Assembly: GCF_004345705.1 (NCBI RefSeq)
Contig: NZ_SLWV01000003.1
Coordinates: forward strand, 186,001-250,000
DNA from: Marinisporobacter balticus
GTDB taxonomy: Bacteria > Bacillota > Clostridia > Peptostreptococcales > Thermotaleaceae
DNA length: 64,000 bases
Reading direction: 5' to 3'
Both the position numbers and the translations under genes were made by a program. A model generated the notes under the pieces. That model made no database searches. It was not told the origin of the DNA and saw nothing but the letters and a program-made list of their open reading frames with translations. Shown one piece after another: positions 33,960 through 41,630 of the stretch (the first letter of the stretch is position 1; every line of letters begins with the position of its first letter).

Positions 33960-34349
33960 GTGAATAATAATGTAGATGTTGTTGAGCATGGGCAAATAAA
34001 AATTGCTGATGAAGTTGTGGGTGTTATTGCGGGTCTAGCAGCTACTGAAGTTTCAGGTGTAGCAGGTATGAGTGGTGGTATTGCTGGCGGCATAGCAGAA
34101 ATGTTGGGGAGAAAGAATCTATCAAAAGGTGTCAAAGTAGAAGTTGGAGAAAAAGAAGCGGCTGTAGATCTTTATGTTATTGTAGAATATGGTGCAAAAA
34201 TACCTGATGTAGCATGGAAAATTCAAGAAAGTGTGAAAAAAGCAATTGAGACCATGACAGGACTTAATGTAGTGGAAGTAAATATACATGTCCAAGGTGT
34301 AAATATGGAAAAAGAAGAAAAAGATGAAAATCCTTTAAGAGTAAAATAA
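33960..34349 (+). CDS. Asp23/Gls24 envelope stress protein
   Basis: A 129-residue Asp23-family protein: GQIKIADEVVGVIAGLAATE, then DLYVIVEYGAKIPDVAWKIQ and NVVEVNIHVQGV are the family motifs. These proteins coat the cytoplasmic membrane face through the AmaP anchor, encoded next. GTG 33960 was chosen eight bases after AGGAGG; TTG 33957 is an alternative. It ends at a strong terminator. Confidence 0.93.
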   Translation: MNNNVDVVEHGQIKIADEVVGVIAGLAATEVSGVAGMSGGIAGGIAEMLGRKNLSKGVKVEVGEKEAAVDLYVIVEYGAKIPDVAWKIQESVKKAIETMTGLNVVEVNIHVQGVNMEKEEKDENPLRVK

Positions 34350-34356
34350 TCATTTA

Positions 34357-34398
34357 TTTAAACTAACCCTCTGAATTTTCAGAGGGTTAGTTTAAATA
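34357..34398 (+). terminator. Terminator between the Asp23 gene and amaP
   Basis: TTTAAACTAACCCTCTGA pairs with TCAGAGGGTTAGTTTAAA, followed by a T-rich tail. Confidence 0.9.
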
Positions 34399-34420
34399 TT
34401 TTTGAGAAAGGAGTTTTTTT

Positions 34421-34957
34421 ATGAAATTAGTTGATAGAATTTTCCTTTGGATGTACAGTTTTTTTATTGGAATAATATCTTTTCTATTTATACTTGTACC
34501 CATAAATGGCAAAGTATATGCGTGGACAAGCTTCTATTTTGAAAAATATAGGATGAATGCACAAAATATTGTTATTCCTGTGTTATTTTTTATTGTGAGC
34601 ATGCGATTTATTTTTTCTGGAATAAAGAAGCAGCCTGTTAAATCTAATTCCGTCATAAAGCATACTGAATATGGGGAAGTAAAAATTTCTATGGAAGCTA
34701 TTGAAGGGATGGCGCATAAATCAGCAAAAGTCGTACATGGACTAAAAGATATTAAAGCTATTGCGCATCAAGAAAATGATGGGGTCGTTATTCATATAAA
34801 ATCATTTGCATTTAGTGATATAAATATTCCTGAAATAGCTACAATCATTCAGAAAAAAGTAAAAGAACATATTGAACAATCTACAGGCGTTTTTGTGAAA
34901 GAAGTGAAAGTAACGATTGATAATATTGTATTAGCAAGCAAAAAAAGAGTAGAATAA
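34421..34957 (+). CDS. amaP: Alkaline shock response membrane anchor AmaP
   Basis: A 178-residue protein with two N-terminal helices (WMYSFFIGIISFLFILVPIN; NIVIPVLFFIVSMRFIF) and a C-terminal Asp23-like domain (TEYGEVKISMEAIEGMAHKS). It anchors Asp23 to the membrane. AAAGGAG precedes ATG. It is in one unit with the DUF2273 gene. Confidence 0.9.
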   Translation: MKLVDRIFLWMYSFFIGIISFLFILVPINGKVYAWTSFYFEKYRMNAQNIVIPVLFFIVSMRFIFSGIKKQPVKSNSVIKHTEYGEVKISMEAIEGMAHKSAKVVHGLKDIKAIAHQENDGVVIHIKSFAFSDINIPEIATIIQKKVKEHIEQSTGVFVKEVKVTIDNIVLASKKRVE

Positions 34958-34975
34958 ATGTAGAGGAGTATCATT

Positions 34976-35203
34976 ATGAATAGAGAGAAGATATTTGATA
35001 TTGTTTTAAACAATTATGGGAAAATTACAGGTGTTCTTTTAGGTTTAATTTTTAGCGTGTTGATGATCGAGATTGGCATTATAAAAACAATATTCATATC
35101 TTTATGTATTTACATAGGATACTTTTTTGGTAGTAAGATTGATAAAAAAGAAAACATACAAGAATTCTTAGATAGAATGCTGCCACTAGGGAAATATAAG
35201 TAA
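34976..35203 (+). CDS. DUF2273 membrane protein
   Basis: A 75-residue protein with two adjacent helices (ITGVLLGLIFSVLMIEIGII; IFISLCIYIGYFFGSKID) and a short basic tail (RMLPLGKYK). The family always accompanies amaP and asp23. It probably supports the Asp23 membrane coat. Confidence 0.9.
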   Translation: MNREKIFDIVLNNYGKITGVLLGLIFSVLMIEIGIIKTIFISLCIYIGYFFGSKIDKKENIQEFLDRMLPLGKYK

Positions 35204-35270
35204 ATTTTACATAATTGTATGCAGATGAAGCAGAATATAAGAAAAAGCATATATAATTAGGAGGCACTTT

Positions 35271-35666
35271 ATGAATAGAAAATTAGCACGTGAAATGGGA
35301 ATGAAATTAATTTTTCAAATGGATATTCAAAACGATTTTTCGGATGCAATGATAGAGCGATTTTTAGGAGAATTACCTGAAGATGACCAAGCTTTTTATA
35401 TTAAAAAGTTAACAGAAAATTTTATTGAAAATATGGAGCAAGTAGATAAACTAATTGAAGAACATTCAAAGGGCTGGAAATTAAACAGGATTGGAAAGGT
35501 AGACCTGACGATCTTAAGGGTGGCAATTACTGAAATCTATTATATAGAGGATATTCCTGAAATTGTTTCAATTAATGAAGCAGTTGAAATGACGAAAACA
35601 TTTAGCACTGAGGAATCAAGTAAGTTTATCAATGGCGTTTTAGGAAGTATCCTAGAAAAGAAGTGA
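35271..35666 (+). CDS. nusB: Transcription antitermination factor NusB
   Basis: A 131-residue all-helical protein that binds boxA RNA with NusE to prevent premature termination of rRNA operons. It begins NRKLAREMGMKLIFQMDIQN (R-x-x-A...Q motif) and has GWKLNRIGKVDLTILRVAIT and IPEIVSINEAVEMTKTFSTE. AGGAGGCAC upstream. It overlaps the start region of the next gene by four bases. Confidence 0.95.
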   Translation: MNRKLAREMGMKLIFQMDIQNDFSDAMIERFLGELPEDDQAFYIKKLTENFIENMEQVDKLIEEHSKGWKLNRIGKVDLTILRVAITEIYYIEDIPEIVSINEAVEMTKTFSTEESSKFINGVLGSILEKK

Positions 35667-35671
35667 GTAAA

Positions 35672-36622
35672 ATGAAAAATTTAGTTTTAGGAATAGATAC
35701 AAGTAATTATACCACTTCTATAGCAGTGGTAGATGATCAAGGGAATTTAATATTTGAGTGTAGAAAAATACTTGATGTGAAAGAGGGAGCGAGGGGATTA
35801 AGACAATCAGATGCCCTCTTTCAGCATGTTATAAACATGCCAGCTTTATTTGAAGAATTATCTAAAAGAGGTATAGGGCATAGAATAAAAACTGTTTCAG
35901 TTAGCAATAGACCCAGGGCAGTAGAAAATTCATACATGCCTGTTTTTAGGGCTGGTCAATCCTTTGGGCAAACCATAGCTAAGGCATTAAACTGTGAATA
36001 TAAAGAATTTAGTCATCAAGAGGGACATATTGAAGCAGCTAAGGGCTCTATCAATCAAAGTTTTGATAATCCGTTTATTGCTGTACAAATATCAGGAGGC
36101 ACAACTGAAATACTTTATGTTAAAAATAATCATAAAGTTGGCTATACTATAGATATTTTAGGAGGAACTTCAGATATCAGTGCAGGGCAGTTTATAGATA
36201 GAATTGGCGTAAAATTAGGTTTAGGCTTTCCTGCTGGCAAACAGATGGATTCCTATGCTATGCAAGCTGAATGTATGGGGAAGGAAATGACTTTGCCTGT
36301 ATCTGTAAAGGATACGTATGTGAGTTTTTCAGGTCCAGAAACTTCTGTACATAGACAAATAGAGGAAATTTTTGATAAAAATATCATAGCAAAAGCTGTA
36401 CTTAAGTGTGTTGCAAAGTCACTAGAAAAAATTATTATAAATGCTTCGAAGCGTACAGGATTAAGTCAAATATTACTTATTGGTGGTGTGGCGTCAAGTG
36501 AATATATTAAAAATTATTTACTTGAAAATCTAAAAGAAGAAAAATATAAAATTTATTTTGGAGACAAATTGTACTGTACGGATAATGCGGTAGGAACAGC
36601 CTTGTTAGGAATAAAAAAATAA
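35672..36622 (+). CDS. TsaD/Kae1-family paralogue (peptidase M22-like)
   Basis: A 316-residue ASKHA-fold protein related to the tRNA t6A synthesis factor TsaD: LGIDTSNYTTSIAVVDDQG, the metal-binding HQEGHIEAA (about 115; TsaD has H-x-E-G-H), GGTTEILYV and LLIGGVASSEY. It is shorter than TsaD and lacks parts of its insertions. Clostridia commonly encode this paralogue next to nusB/folD in addition to a true tsaD. The role of the paralogue is unknown. Confidence 0.8.
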   Translation: MKNLVLGIDTSNYTTSIAVVDDQGNLIFECRKILDVKEGARGLRQSDALFQHVINMPALFEELSKRGIGHRIKTVSVSNRPRAVENSYMPVFRAGQSFGQTIAKALNCEYKEFSHQEGHIEAAKGSINQSFDNPFIAVQISGGTTEILYVKNNHKVGYTIDILGGTSDISAGQFIDRIGVKLGLGFPAGKQMDSYAMQAECMGKEMTLPVSVKDTYVSFSGPETSVHRQIEEIFDKNIIAKAVLKCVAKSLEKIIINASKRTGLSQILLIGGVASSEYIKNYLLENLKEEKYKIYFGDKLYCTDNAVGTALLGIKK

Positions 36623-36642
36623 ATGTTTAGAGGGGATTATGA

Positions 36643-37494
36643 ATGAGTGCTAAAATTTTAGATGGAAAAAAAATTTCACAAGAAATTGTTGAAAATATTA
36701 TGAATGAAGTAACACGATTAGAAAAAAATCATAAAATTATACCAGGACTTGCTGTTGTGATTGTAGGAGATGATGAAGCTTCTCATGTTTATGTTTCTAT
36801 GAAAGAGAAAGCTTGTAAAAAAGTTGGTTTTTATTCGGAAGCACATAGGTTGACAAAGGAAACTACACAAGATGAACTGCTTGATCTTATTAATCAATTA
36901 AATCATAATGATAAAATTCATGGCATTTTGGTGCAATTACCTTTACCAGAAGGATTCGATGAAAATCTGATTAATTCTCATATTCTACCAAGTAAAGATA
37001 TTGATGGTTTTCATGCAATCAACACAGGGAAAATGCTTCTAGGGGAAGATTCTTTTGTTCCTTGTACCCCAAAAGGAATTGTTGAATTAGTGAAAAGAAC
37101 TGGAGAAGATATTACAGGAAAGCATGCGGTTATTGTGGGGAGAAGTAATATTGTTGGCAAGCCTGCAGCTATATTATTGTTAAAAGAAAATGCGACGGTT
37201 ACAGTTTGTCATTCTAAAACGAAGGACCTTCAAAACCATATTAAGATGGCGGATATTTTGGTTGCTGCTGTAGGTGTGCCAGAATTTATTAAAGGAGAAA
37301 TGATTAAAGAAGGTGCAATTGTAATTGATGCAGGTACTAGAAAAGTTGAAGGAAAATTAGTGGGAGATGTAAATTACGAAGAAGCAGAAAGGGTCGCATC
37401 GTGGATTACACCTGTTCCAGGTGGTGTTGGCCCAATGACCATCACTATGCTACTAGAAAATACGTTAAAGGCAGCTAAGATGCAATGCGAATAA
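36643..37494 (+). CDS. folD: Bifunctional methylene-THF dehydrogenase/cyclohydrolase FolD
   Basis: A 283-residue enzyme interconverting 5,10-methylene- and 10-formyl-tetrahydrofolate in one-carbon metabolism. The catalytic YVSMKEKACKKVG (Tyr, Lys), VQLPLPEGF, DIDGFH, GRSNIVGKPAA and PGGVGPMT motifs are all present. Its end overlaps xseA by ten bases. The length is normal. Confidence 0.96.
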   Translation: MSAKILDGKKISQEIVENIMNEVTRLEKNHKIIPGLAVVIVGDDEASHVYVSMKEKACKKVGFYSEAHRLTKETTQDELLDLINQLNHNDKIHGILVQLPLPEGFDENLINSHILPSKDIDGFHAINTGKMLLGEDSFVPCTPKGIVELVKRTGEDITGKHAVIVGRSNIVGKPAAILLLKENATVTVCHSKTKDLQNHIKMADILVAAVGVPEFIKGEMIKEGAIVIDAGTRKVEGKLVGDVNYEEAERVASWITPVPGGVGPMTITMLLENTLKAAKMQCE

Positions 37495-38741
37495 GAGCTT
37501 TAAGTGTTTCTGAATTAAATAAATATATAAAAAAGATATTAAGTAGTGATCCAATTCTTAATAATATTACCTTGAAAGGTGAAATTTCAAATTTAAAAGT
37601 ACATAGTAGTGGACATCTCTATTTTTCTTTAAAGGATGATCAGAGTAAAATAAATTGTGTCATGTTTAAAGAAAGTAGTCAAAGTATTAAATTTGATCTT
37701 ACAAATGGCATGAAAGTCATTACGAAAGGATATGTATCTATATTTGAAAGAAATGGACAATATCAAATGTATATCATGGAAATGGAACCAGATGGCATTG
37801 GTGCGCTATATTTAGCTTTTGAACAATTAAAAGCTAAGCTTGAAAAGGAAGGATTATTTGATCTTGTACGTAAGAAGAAAATACCTGCTTTTCCAAAAAA
37901 AATTGCTGTGATTACATCTCCTACAGGAGCTGCAATTCGAGATATTATTTCTGTTTTAAAAAGAAGAAATGATGCTGTAGATATTTTGATTTATCCTGTT
38001 TTAGTACAAGGAGAAAATGCAAGCTTTCAAATAGCTCAAGGAATTGAAAAGGTGAATAGTGATTTTAAAAATGTGAACTTAATTATTATCGGAAGAGGTG
38101 GAGGTTCTATTGAAGAGCTTTGGCCGTTTAATGAAGAAGTGGTTGCGAGAAGCATTGCACATTCCAAAATTCCTATTATATCTGCTGTTGGACACGAAAC
38201 AGATTATACAATATCAGATTTTGTAGCAGATTTAAGGGCACCAACACCTTCAGCAGGGGCTGAGCTAGCCGTCCCACGTACACTCGATATTAGAAATTCA
38301 TTAGGTTTATTTTATAATAAAATGAACACATCTCTTACTTACTATATAAAAGAAAAAAGAAATGAAGTTGAACGTGTGAATGAGATAAAACTCTTATCTT
38401 TCGTACAGGATAAAATAAATAGAGAATCTCAAACACTTGATCTATTACAAAAAGACTTATCTCATCATACCCGTGTAAAGGTGGAAGCATATAAAACAAG
38501 ATTAATAGGGAGTATGGCAAAGCTAGAGGGGATAAATCCCCTTGCTACTATATTAAGAGGATATGCCATCGTATTTGATACGGATAGAAAAAAAACAATA
38601 GATTCAATTCAACAGGCAAGTGAAGGTGACCATATAAATATTATGTTGACGGACGGTGTGCTTTCTTGTAAGGTAACAGAAAAAGAAAAGGAGGATCCTT
38701 TATTTGAATACTTCCAAAAATATAACGCAAAAATCAAATGA
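37485..38741 (+). CDS. xseA: Exodeoxyribonuclease VII large subunit
   Basis: A 418-residue single-strand DNA exonuclease subunit. The N-terminal OB fold (ITLKGEISNLKVHSSGHLYF) precedes the catalytic domain (KIAVITSPTGAAIRDIISVL, GRGGGSIEELWPFNEE, and HETDYTISDFVADLRAPTPS). A coiled coil and a C-terminal strand region follow. Its last 38 bases overlap the start of xseB, as usual for this pair. Confidence 0.96.
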   Translation: MRIRALSVSELNKYIKKILSSDPILNNITLKGEISNLKVHSSGHLYFSLKDDQSKINCVMFKESSQSIKFDLTNGMKVITKGYVSIFERNGQYQMYIMEMEPDGIGALYLAFEQLKAKLEKEGLFDLVRKKKIPAFPKKIAVITSPTGAAIRDIISVLKRRNDAVDILIYPVLVQGENASFQIAQGIEKVNSDFKNVNLIIIGRGGGSIEELWPFNEEVVARSIAHSKIPIISAVGHETDYTISDFVADLRAPTPSAGAELAVPRTLDIRNSLGLFYNKMNTSLTYYIKEKRNEVERVNEIKLLSFVQDKINRESQTLDLLQKDLSHHTRVKVEAYKTRLIGSMAKLEGINPLATILRGYAIVFDTDRKKTIDSIQQASEGDHINIMLTDGVLSCKVTEKEKEDPLFEYFQKYNAKIK

Positions 38742-38952
38742 TTCCTTTGAAGAAGCAATAAAAAAACTTGAAGAAATTGTAATACTTCTAGATGAAGGTA
38801 AACTTACCCTTGATGCAACATTATCTCTTTATGAAGAAGGCATTCGATTATATCGAGCTTGTAATAATAAGTTAGATCAAACAGAGCAGAAAATAAATAT
38901 TCTCATCAATAATGAAGAAGTTACATTTCATTCGGGCGATTTAGACAATTAG
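38704..38952 (+). CDS. xseB: Exodeoxyribonuclease VII small subunit
   Basis: An 82-residue helical protein: SFEEAIKKLEEIVILLDEGK and LSLYEEGIRLYRACNNKLDQ are the conserved segments. It stabilises XseA. The TTG start follows AAAGGAGG at eight bases, inside the xseA coding end. No ATG is available in the conserved frame upstream of the family start. Confidence 0.94.
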   Translation: MNTSKNITQKSNDSFEEAIKKLEEIVILLDEGKLTLDATLSLYEEGIRLYRACNNKLDQTEQKINILINNEEVTFHSGDLDN

Positions 38953-38963
38953 GGGGAAAAAGT

Positions 38964-39854
38964 ATGGATTTAAGAGTAGCATTACAAAATAAAGTCAATC
39001 TAATAGATGCAGCACTAGACAAATATTTACCAAGTGAAAAAAGCGCGCAGAATATTATTTTTGATGCGATGCGTTACAGTGTTTTTGCTGGGGGAAAAAG
39101 GTTAAGACCTATCCTTATGCTTGCTGCTTCAGAATTTATAGGTGGTAATGCTAAGGATGTATTACCCTTTGCATGTGCAGTAGAGATGATCCATACCTAT
39201 TCATTAATACATGATGATCTACCTGCTATGGACAATGATGATTACAGGAGAGGGAAATTAACAAACCATAAAATCTATGGGGAAGGCATGGGAATTCTCG
39301 CAGGAGACGGTTTACTAAATTATGCCTTTGAATTAATGCTTAAAGCGACACTTGAAAAAAATGAAAATTTACAAAAGAAAGTTTTAGCTATGCATGAGAT
39401 TGCTAAAGCTTCAGGTGTACGTGGTATGATAGGCGGTCAAGTTGTTGATTTAATGAGTGAAAATAAACAAATAGATGAAGAAACACTTGACTTTATTCAT
39501 AATAATAAAACAGCAGCCTTAATCATTGCGCCTATTCGAGTAGGTGCAATACTTGCAGAAGCAAATGAAGAAGAATTAATAGCGCTTACCGAATTTGCAA
39601 AAAATATTGGACTGAGTTTTCAAATTATGGATGACATTTTAGACATTATTGGAGATGAAAAAAAACTCGGAAAAAAAGTTGGCAGTGACATTGAAAATCA
39701 AAAATCAACTTATCCATCGATTCATGGATTAGATGCATCCATAAAAAAGGTAAATGAACTGTTTGATAAAAGTGTTCAAGCACTAGCGCCTTTTGGAGAA
39801 AAATCAACGTTCTTTATTCAGTTGTCTGATTATCTTGTAAAAAGGGAATATTAA
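38964..39854 (+). CDS. ispA: Farnesyl diphosphate synthase / polyprenyl synthetase
   Basis: A 296-residue class I prenyl transferase making farnesyl diphosphate from IPP and DMAPP. The first Asp-rich motif is DDLPAMDNDD and the second is DDILDIIGD. GGKRLRPILM and KTAALI are conserved. It sits with dxs downstream, forming an isoprenoid supply cluster interrupted only by OLE RNA and oapA. Confidence 0.95.
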   Translation: MDLRVALQNKVNLIDAALDKYLPSEKSAQNIIFDAMRYSVFAGGKRLRPILMLAASEFIGGNAKDVLPFACAVEMIHTYSLIHDDLPAMDNDDYRRGKLTNHKIYGEGMGILAGDGLLNYAFELMLKATLEKNENLQKKVLAMHEIAKASGVRGMIGGQVVDLMSENKQIDEETLDFIHNNKTAALIIAPIRVGAILAEANEEELIALTEFAKNIGLSFQIMDDILDIIGDEKKLGKKVGSDIENQKSTYPSIHGLDASIKKVNELFDKSVQALAPFGEKSTFFIQLSDYLVKREY

Positions 39855-39871
39855 ATTGAGGAGGAAATAAG

Positions 39872-40315
39872 TTGCTCTTTTTTCAAAGAATTGTTGAAAA
39901 TGAAGTGTTGTATGTTACTTTATTGTGTTGGTTTATAGCACAAGTATTGAAAGTAATTATTACGCTTATAACAGAAAAGAGAATCAATATCTATAGATTT
40001 GTTGGATCTGGAGGAATGCCTAGTTCTCACTCTGCTTTGGTTATGGGTTTATCAACTGCTATTGGATTAAAAGAGGGTTGGGAGTCTCCTCAGTATGCGA
40101 TTGCTCTTTCCTTTGCACTTATTATTATGTATGATGCTTCAGGGGTTAGAAGAGCTGTTGGAAAACAAGCGATGATACTGAATCAAATGATTGCTGATAG
40201 ACAAAAACACAAACCTATCGGTGAAAAAAGATTAAAAGAACTCATTGGGCATACACCTGTAGAGGTGATTGCAGGTGCAATTTTAGGTATTTTTATAGCA
40301 AACATGGTTATTTGA
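39872..40315 (+). CDS. Divergent PAP2-family membrane protein
   Basis: A 147-residue membrane protein (PF02681) with about four helices and the conserved GGMPSSHSALVMGLSTAIGL and MYDASGVRRAVGKQA motifs. It is related to acid phosphatases of the PAP2 type and might act on lipid or prenyl phosphates, consistent with its place next to ispA. TTG starts after AGGAGGAAATAAG. Its stop codon lies inside the -35 element of the OLE RNA promoter. Confidence 0.9.
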   Translation: MLFFQRIVENEVLYVTLLCWFIAQVLKVIITLITEKRINIYRFVGSGGMPSSHSALVMGLSTAIGLKEGWESPQYAIALSFALIIMYDASGVRRAVGKQAMILNQMIADRQKHKPIGEKRLKELIGHTPVEVIAGAILGIFIANMVI

Positions 40316-40340
40316 TATTTGATTTCTTTTATGATATAAT
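40312..40340 (+). promoter_or_regulatory. Sigma-A promoter of OLE RNA
   Basis: TTGATA (40312-40317), a spacer of exactly 17 bases, then TATAAT (40335-40340). Transcription would begin near 40347, about 13 bases before the RNA's terminal helix. Confidence 0.85.
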
Positions 40341-40346
40341 ACAGTT

Positions 40347-40945
40347 TACTTTACTTTGAGGGTGGCACAGTATTCTAGTCAGATCTACCATTTCTGAAGG
40401 CGGGGCTAAAAATCCGTTAAAGGGCACATCGATGAAGTTCCTGGCACTGGCTGCTGACGCCCAGTTGGGGGTCTATGCTGGGAGTAAGAAGAAGGGGGCG
40501 ATCCACAATGGCATGTGGGCGATGACCCTCTCTTCGTGGAGACCTAAAGGAAGATTAATTTTCTATCTTTTAGGATAAACCTGTAATGTGATATGTCTAT
40601 TTTGTGTTACGTACAGCGTAGCCTGCCTTGAGTGGGATAAGGTGGATAATAGATACAGACTTTATTGCTATAGGCCTATAGCAATAAAGTCATTGCTATT
40701 CGAAACCTATTCTGCAAAAGAGGCTAAGAAAGGGTGTGACTGTCGAGGAAAACTCCTAGACTGTTCGTACGAAGTATATTTAGGATTGCAGTGCGGACTA
40801 AGTGGTAATCTAGTTATACCTTTGGCGACAAGGTAAAGAGAGATTTAAATGGAAACGGCTGATTTGGTGACAAACCAGTATCTCTTTGGGAAATCCAACT
40901 AGACCTAAGCCGTAAAATTTACTCTATATGCTGCCACCCCAATTT
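40347..40945 (+). ncRNA. ole: OLE RNA (ornate large extremophilic RNA)
   Basis: A non-coding region of about 590 bases. Its ends close with GGGTGGCA (40360-40367) and TGCCACCC (40932-40939). It is GC-richer than its surroundings and full of local inverted repeats, for example CAATAAAGTC arms around GCTATAGGCCTATAGC. It lies between the prenyl synthase and dxs, directly before oapA, which is the known context of OLE RNA in anaerobic and alkaliphilic Firmicutes. OLE RNA forms a membrane ribonucleoprotein with OapA and helps resist cold, ethanol and metal stress. An 82-codon frame inside it is not credible. Confidence 0.9.
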
Positions 40946-40995
40946 TAAAAATAATTCTTAAAAAGTAAATTATTGAATATTTTGTAGGTGAAAAT

Positions 40996-41625
40996 ATGGA
41001 AACAAAAGCAAATGAAATAAGTTTTGCAAAAAAGAAAAAAGTGAAAAAAACTTCTAAAAACTATAATGTTAAATGGGTAGTGCTCATAACCATATGGACA
41101 TTTTTTTTAGCCATTGGCATGAGTTTTATTTCAGAAACAGTCCTTAGAAATGTGCATATATTGATTGCTTTTTTTATTCTTATTCTAATTATATTTGTAG
41201 GCATCTTATCGGATTTAATAGGCATTGCTGTAGCATCTGCAAGAGAAAAACCATTTCATGCTATGGCAGCAAATAAAATTAAAGGCGCACGATTTGCTGT
41301 AAAACTTGTACGTAATGCAAGTCCTGTTTCAAATTTTTGTAATGATGTGATTGGAGATATTTGTGGAATCGTTAGTGGTGCAGCAGCAGCAATTATTATT
41401 TTACAACTTAGCAAATTAAGCAATATCCACCATCCTTTTTTAAGTATATCTTTAAGTGGTTTTGTAGCTTCTATAACCGTAGGCGGAAAAGCTTTTGGAA
41501 AAGAAATTGCCCTAACAAAATCAAAAGAGATCGTTTTTTTTGTTGGTAGAATGCTATATTATATACATGAGAAAACAGGCATAGACTTTTTGCCTTTTAA
41601 AAAGAAAAATCAGAAAGAGAGATGA
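40996..41625 (+). CDS. oapA: OLE-associated membrane protein OapA
   Basis: A 209-residue protein with a basic head, then helices at about 28-50 and 55-78 and two more near residues 128-160. The conserved segment GILSDLIGIAVASAREKPFH (Asp-containing) and FHAMAANKIKGARFAVKLVR follow the second helix. It binds OLE RNA and brings it to the membrane as a dimer. Identification rests on position directly 3' of the RNA, helix layout and family motif. GTAGGTG precedes ATG. Confidence 0.9.
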   Translation: METKANEISFAKKKKVKKTSKNYNVKWVVLITIWTFFLAIGMSFISETVLRNVHILIAFFILILIIFVGILSDLIGIAVASAREKPFHAMAANKIKGARFAVKLVRNASPVSNFCNDVIGDICGIVSGAAAAIIILQLSKLSNIHHPFLSISLSGFVASITVGGKAFGKEIALTKSKEIVFFVGRMLYYIHEKTGIDFLPFKKKNQKER

Positions 41626-41630
41626 ATTAG

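Noticed and set aside
40588..40836. An 82-codon open frame inside the OLE RNA region
   Set aside because: No ribosome site, no protein-like pattern, and it lies within a structured RNA with matching ends.
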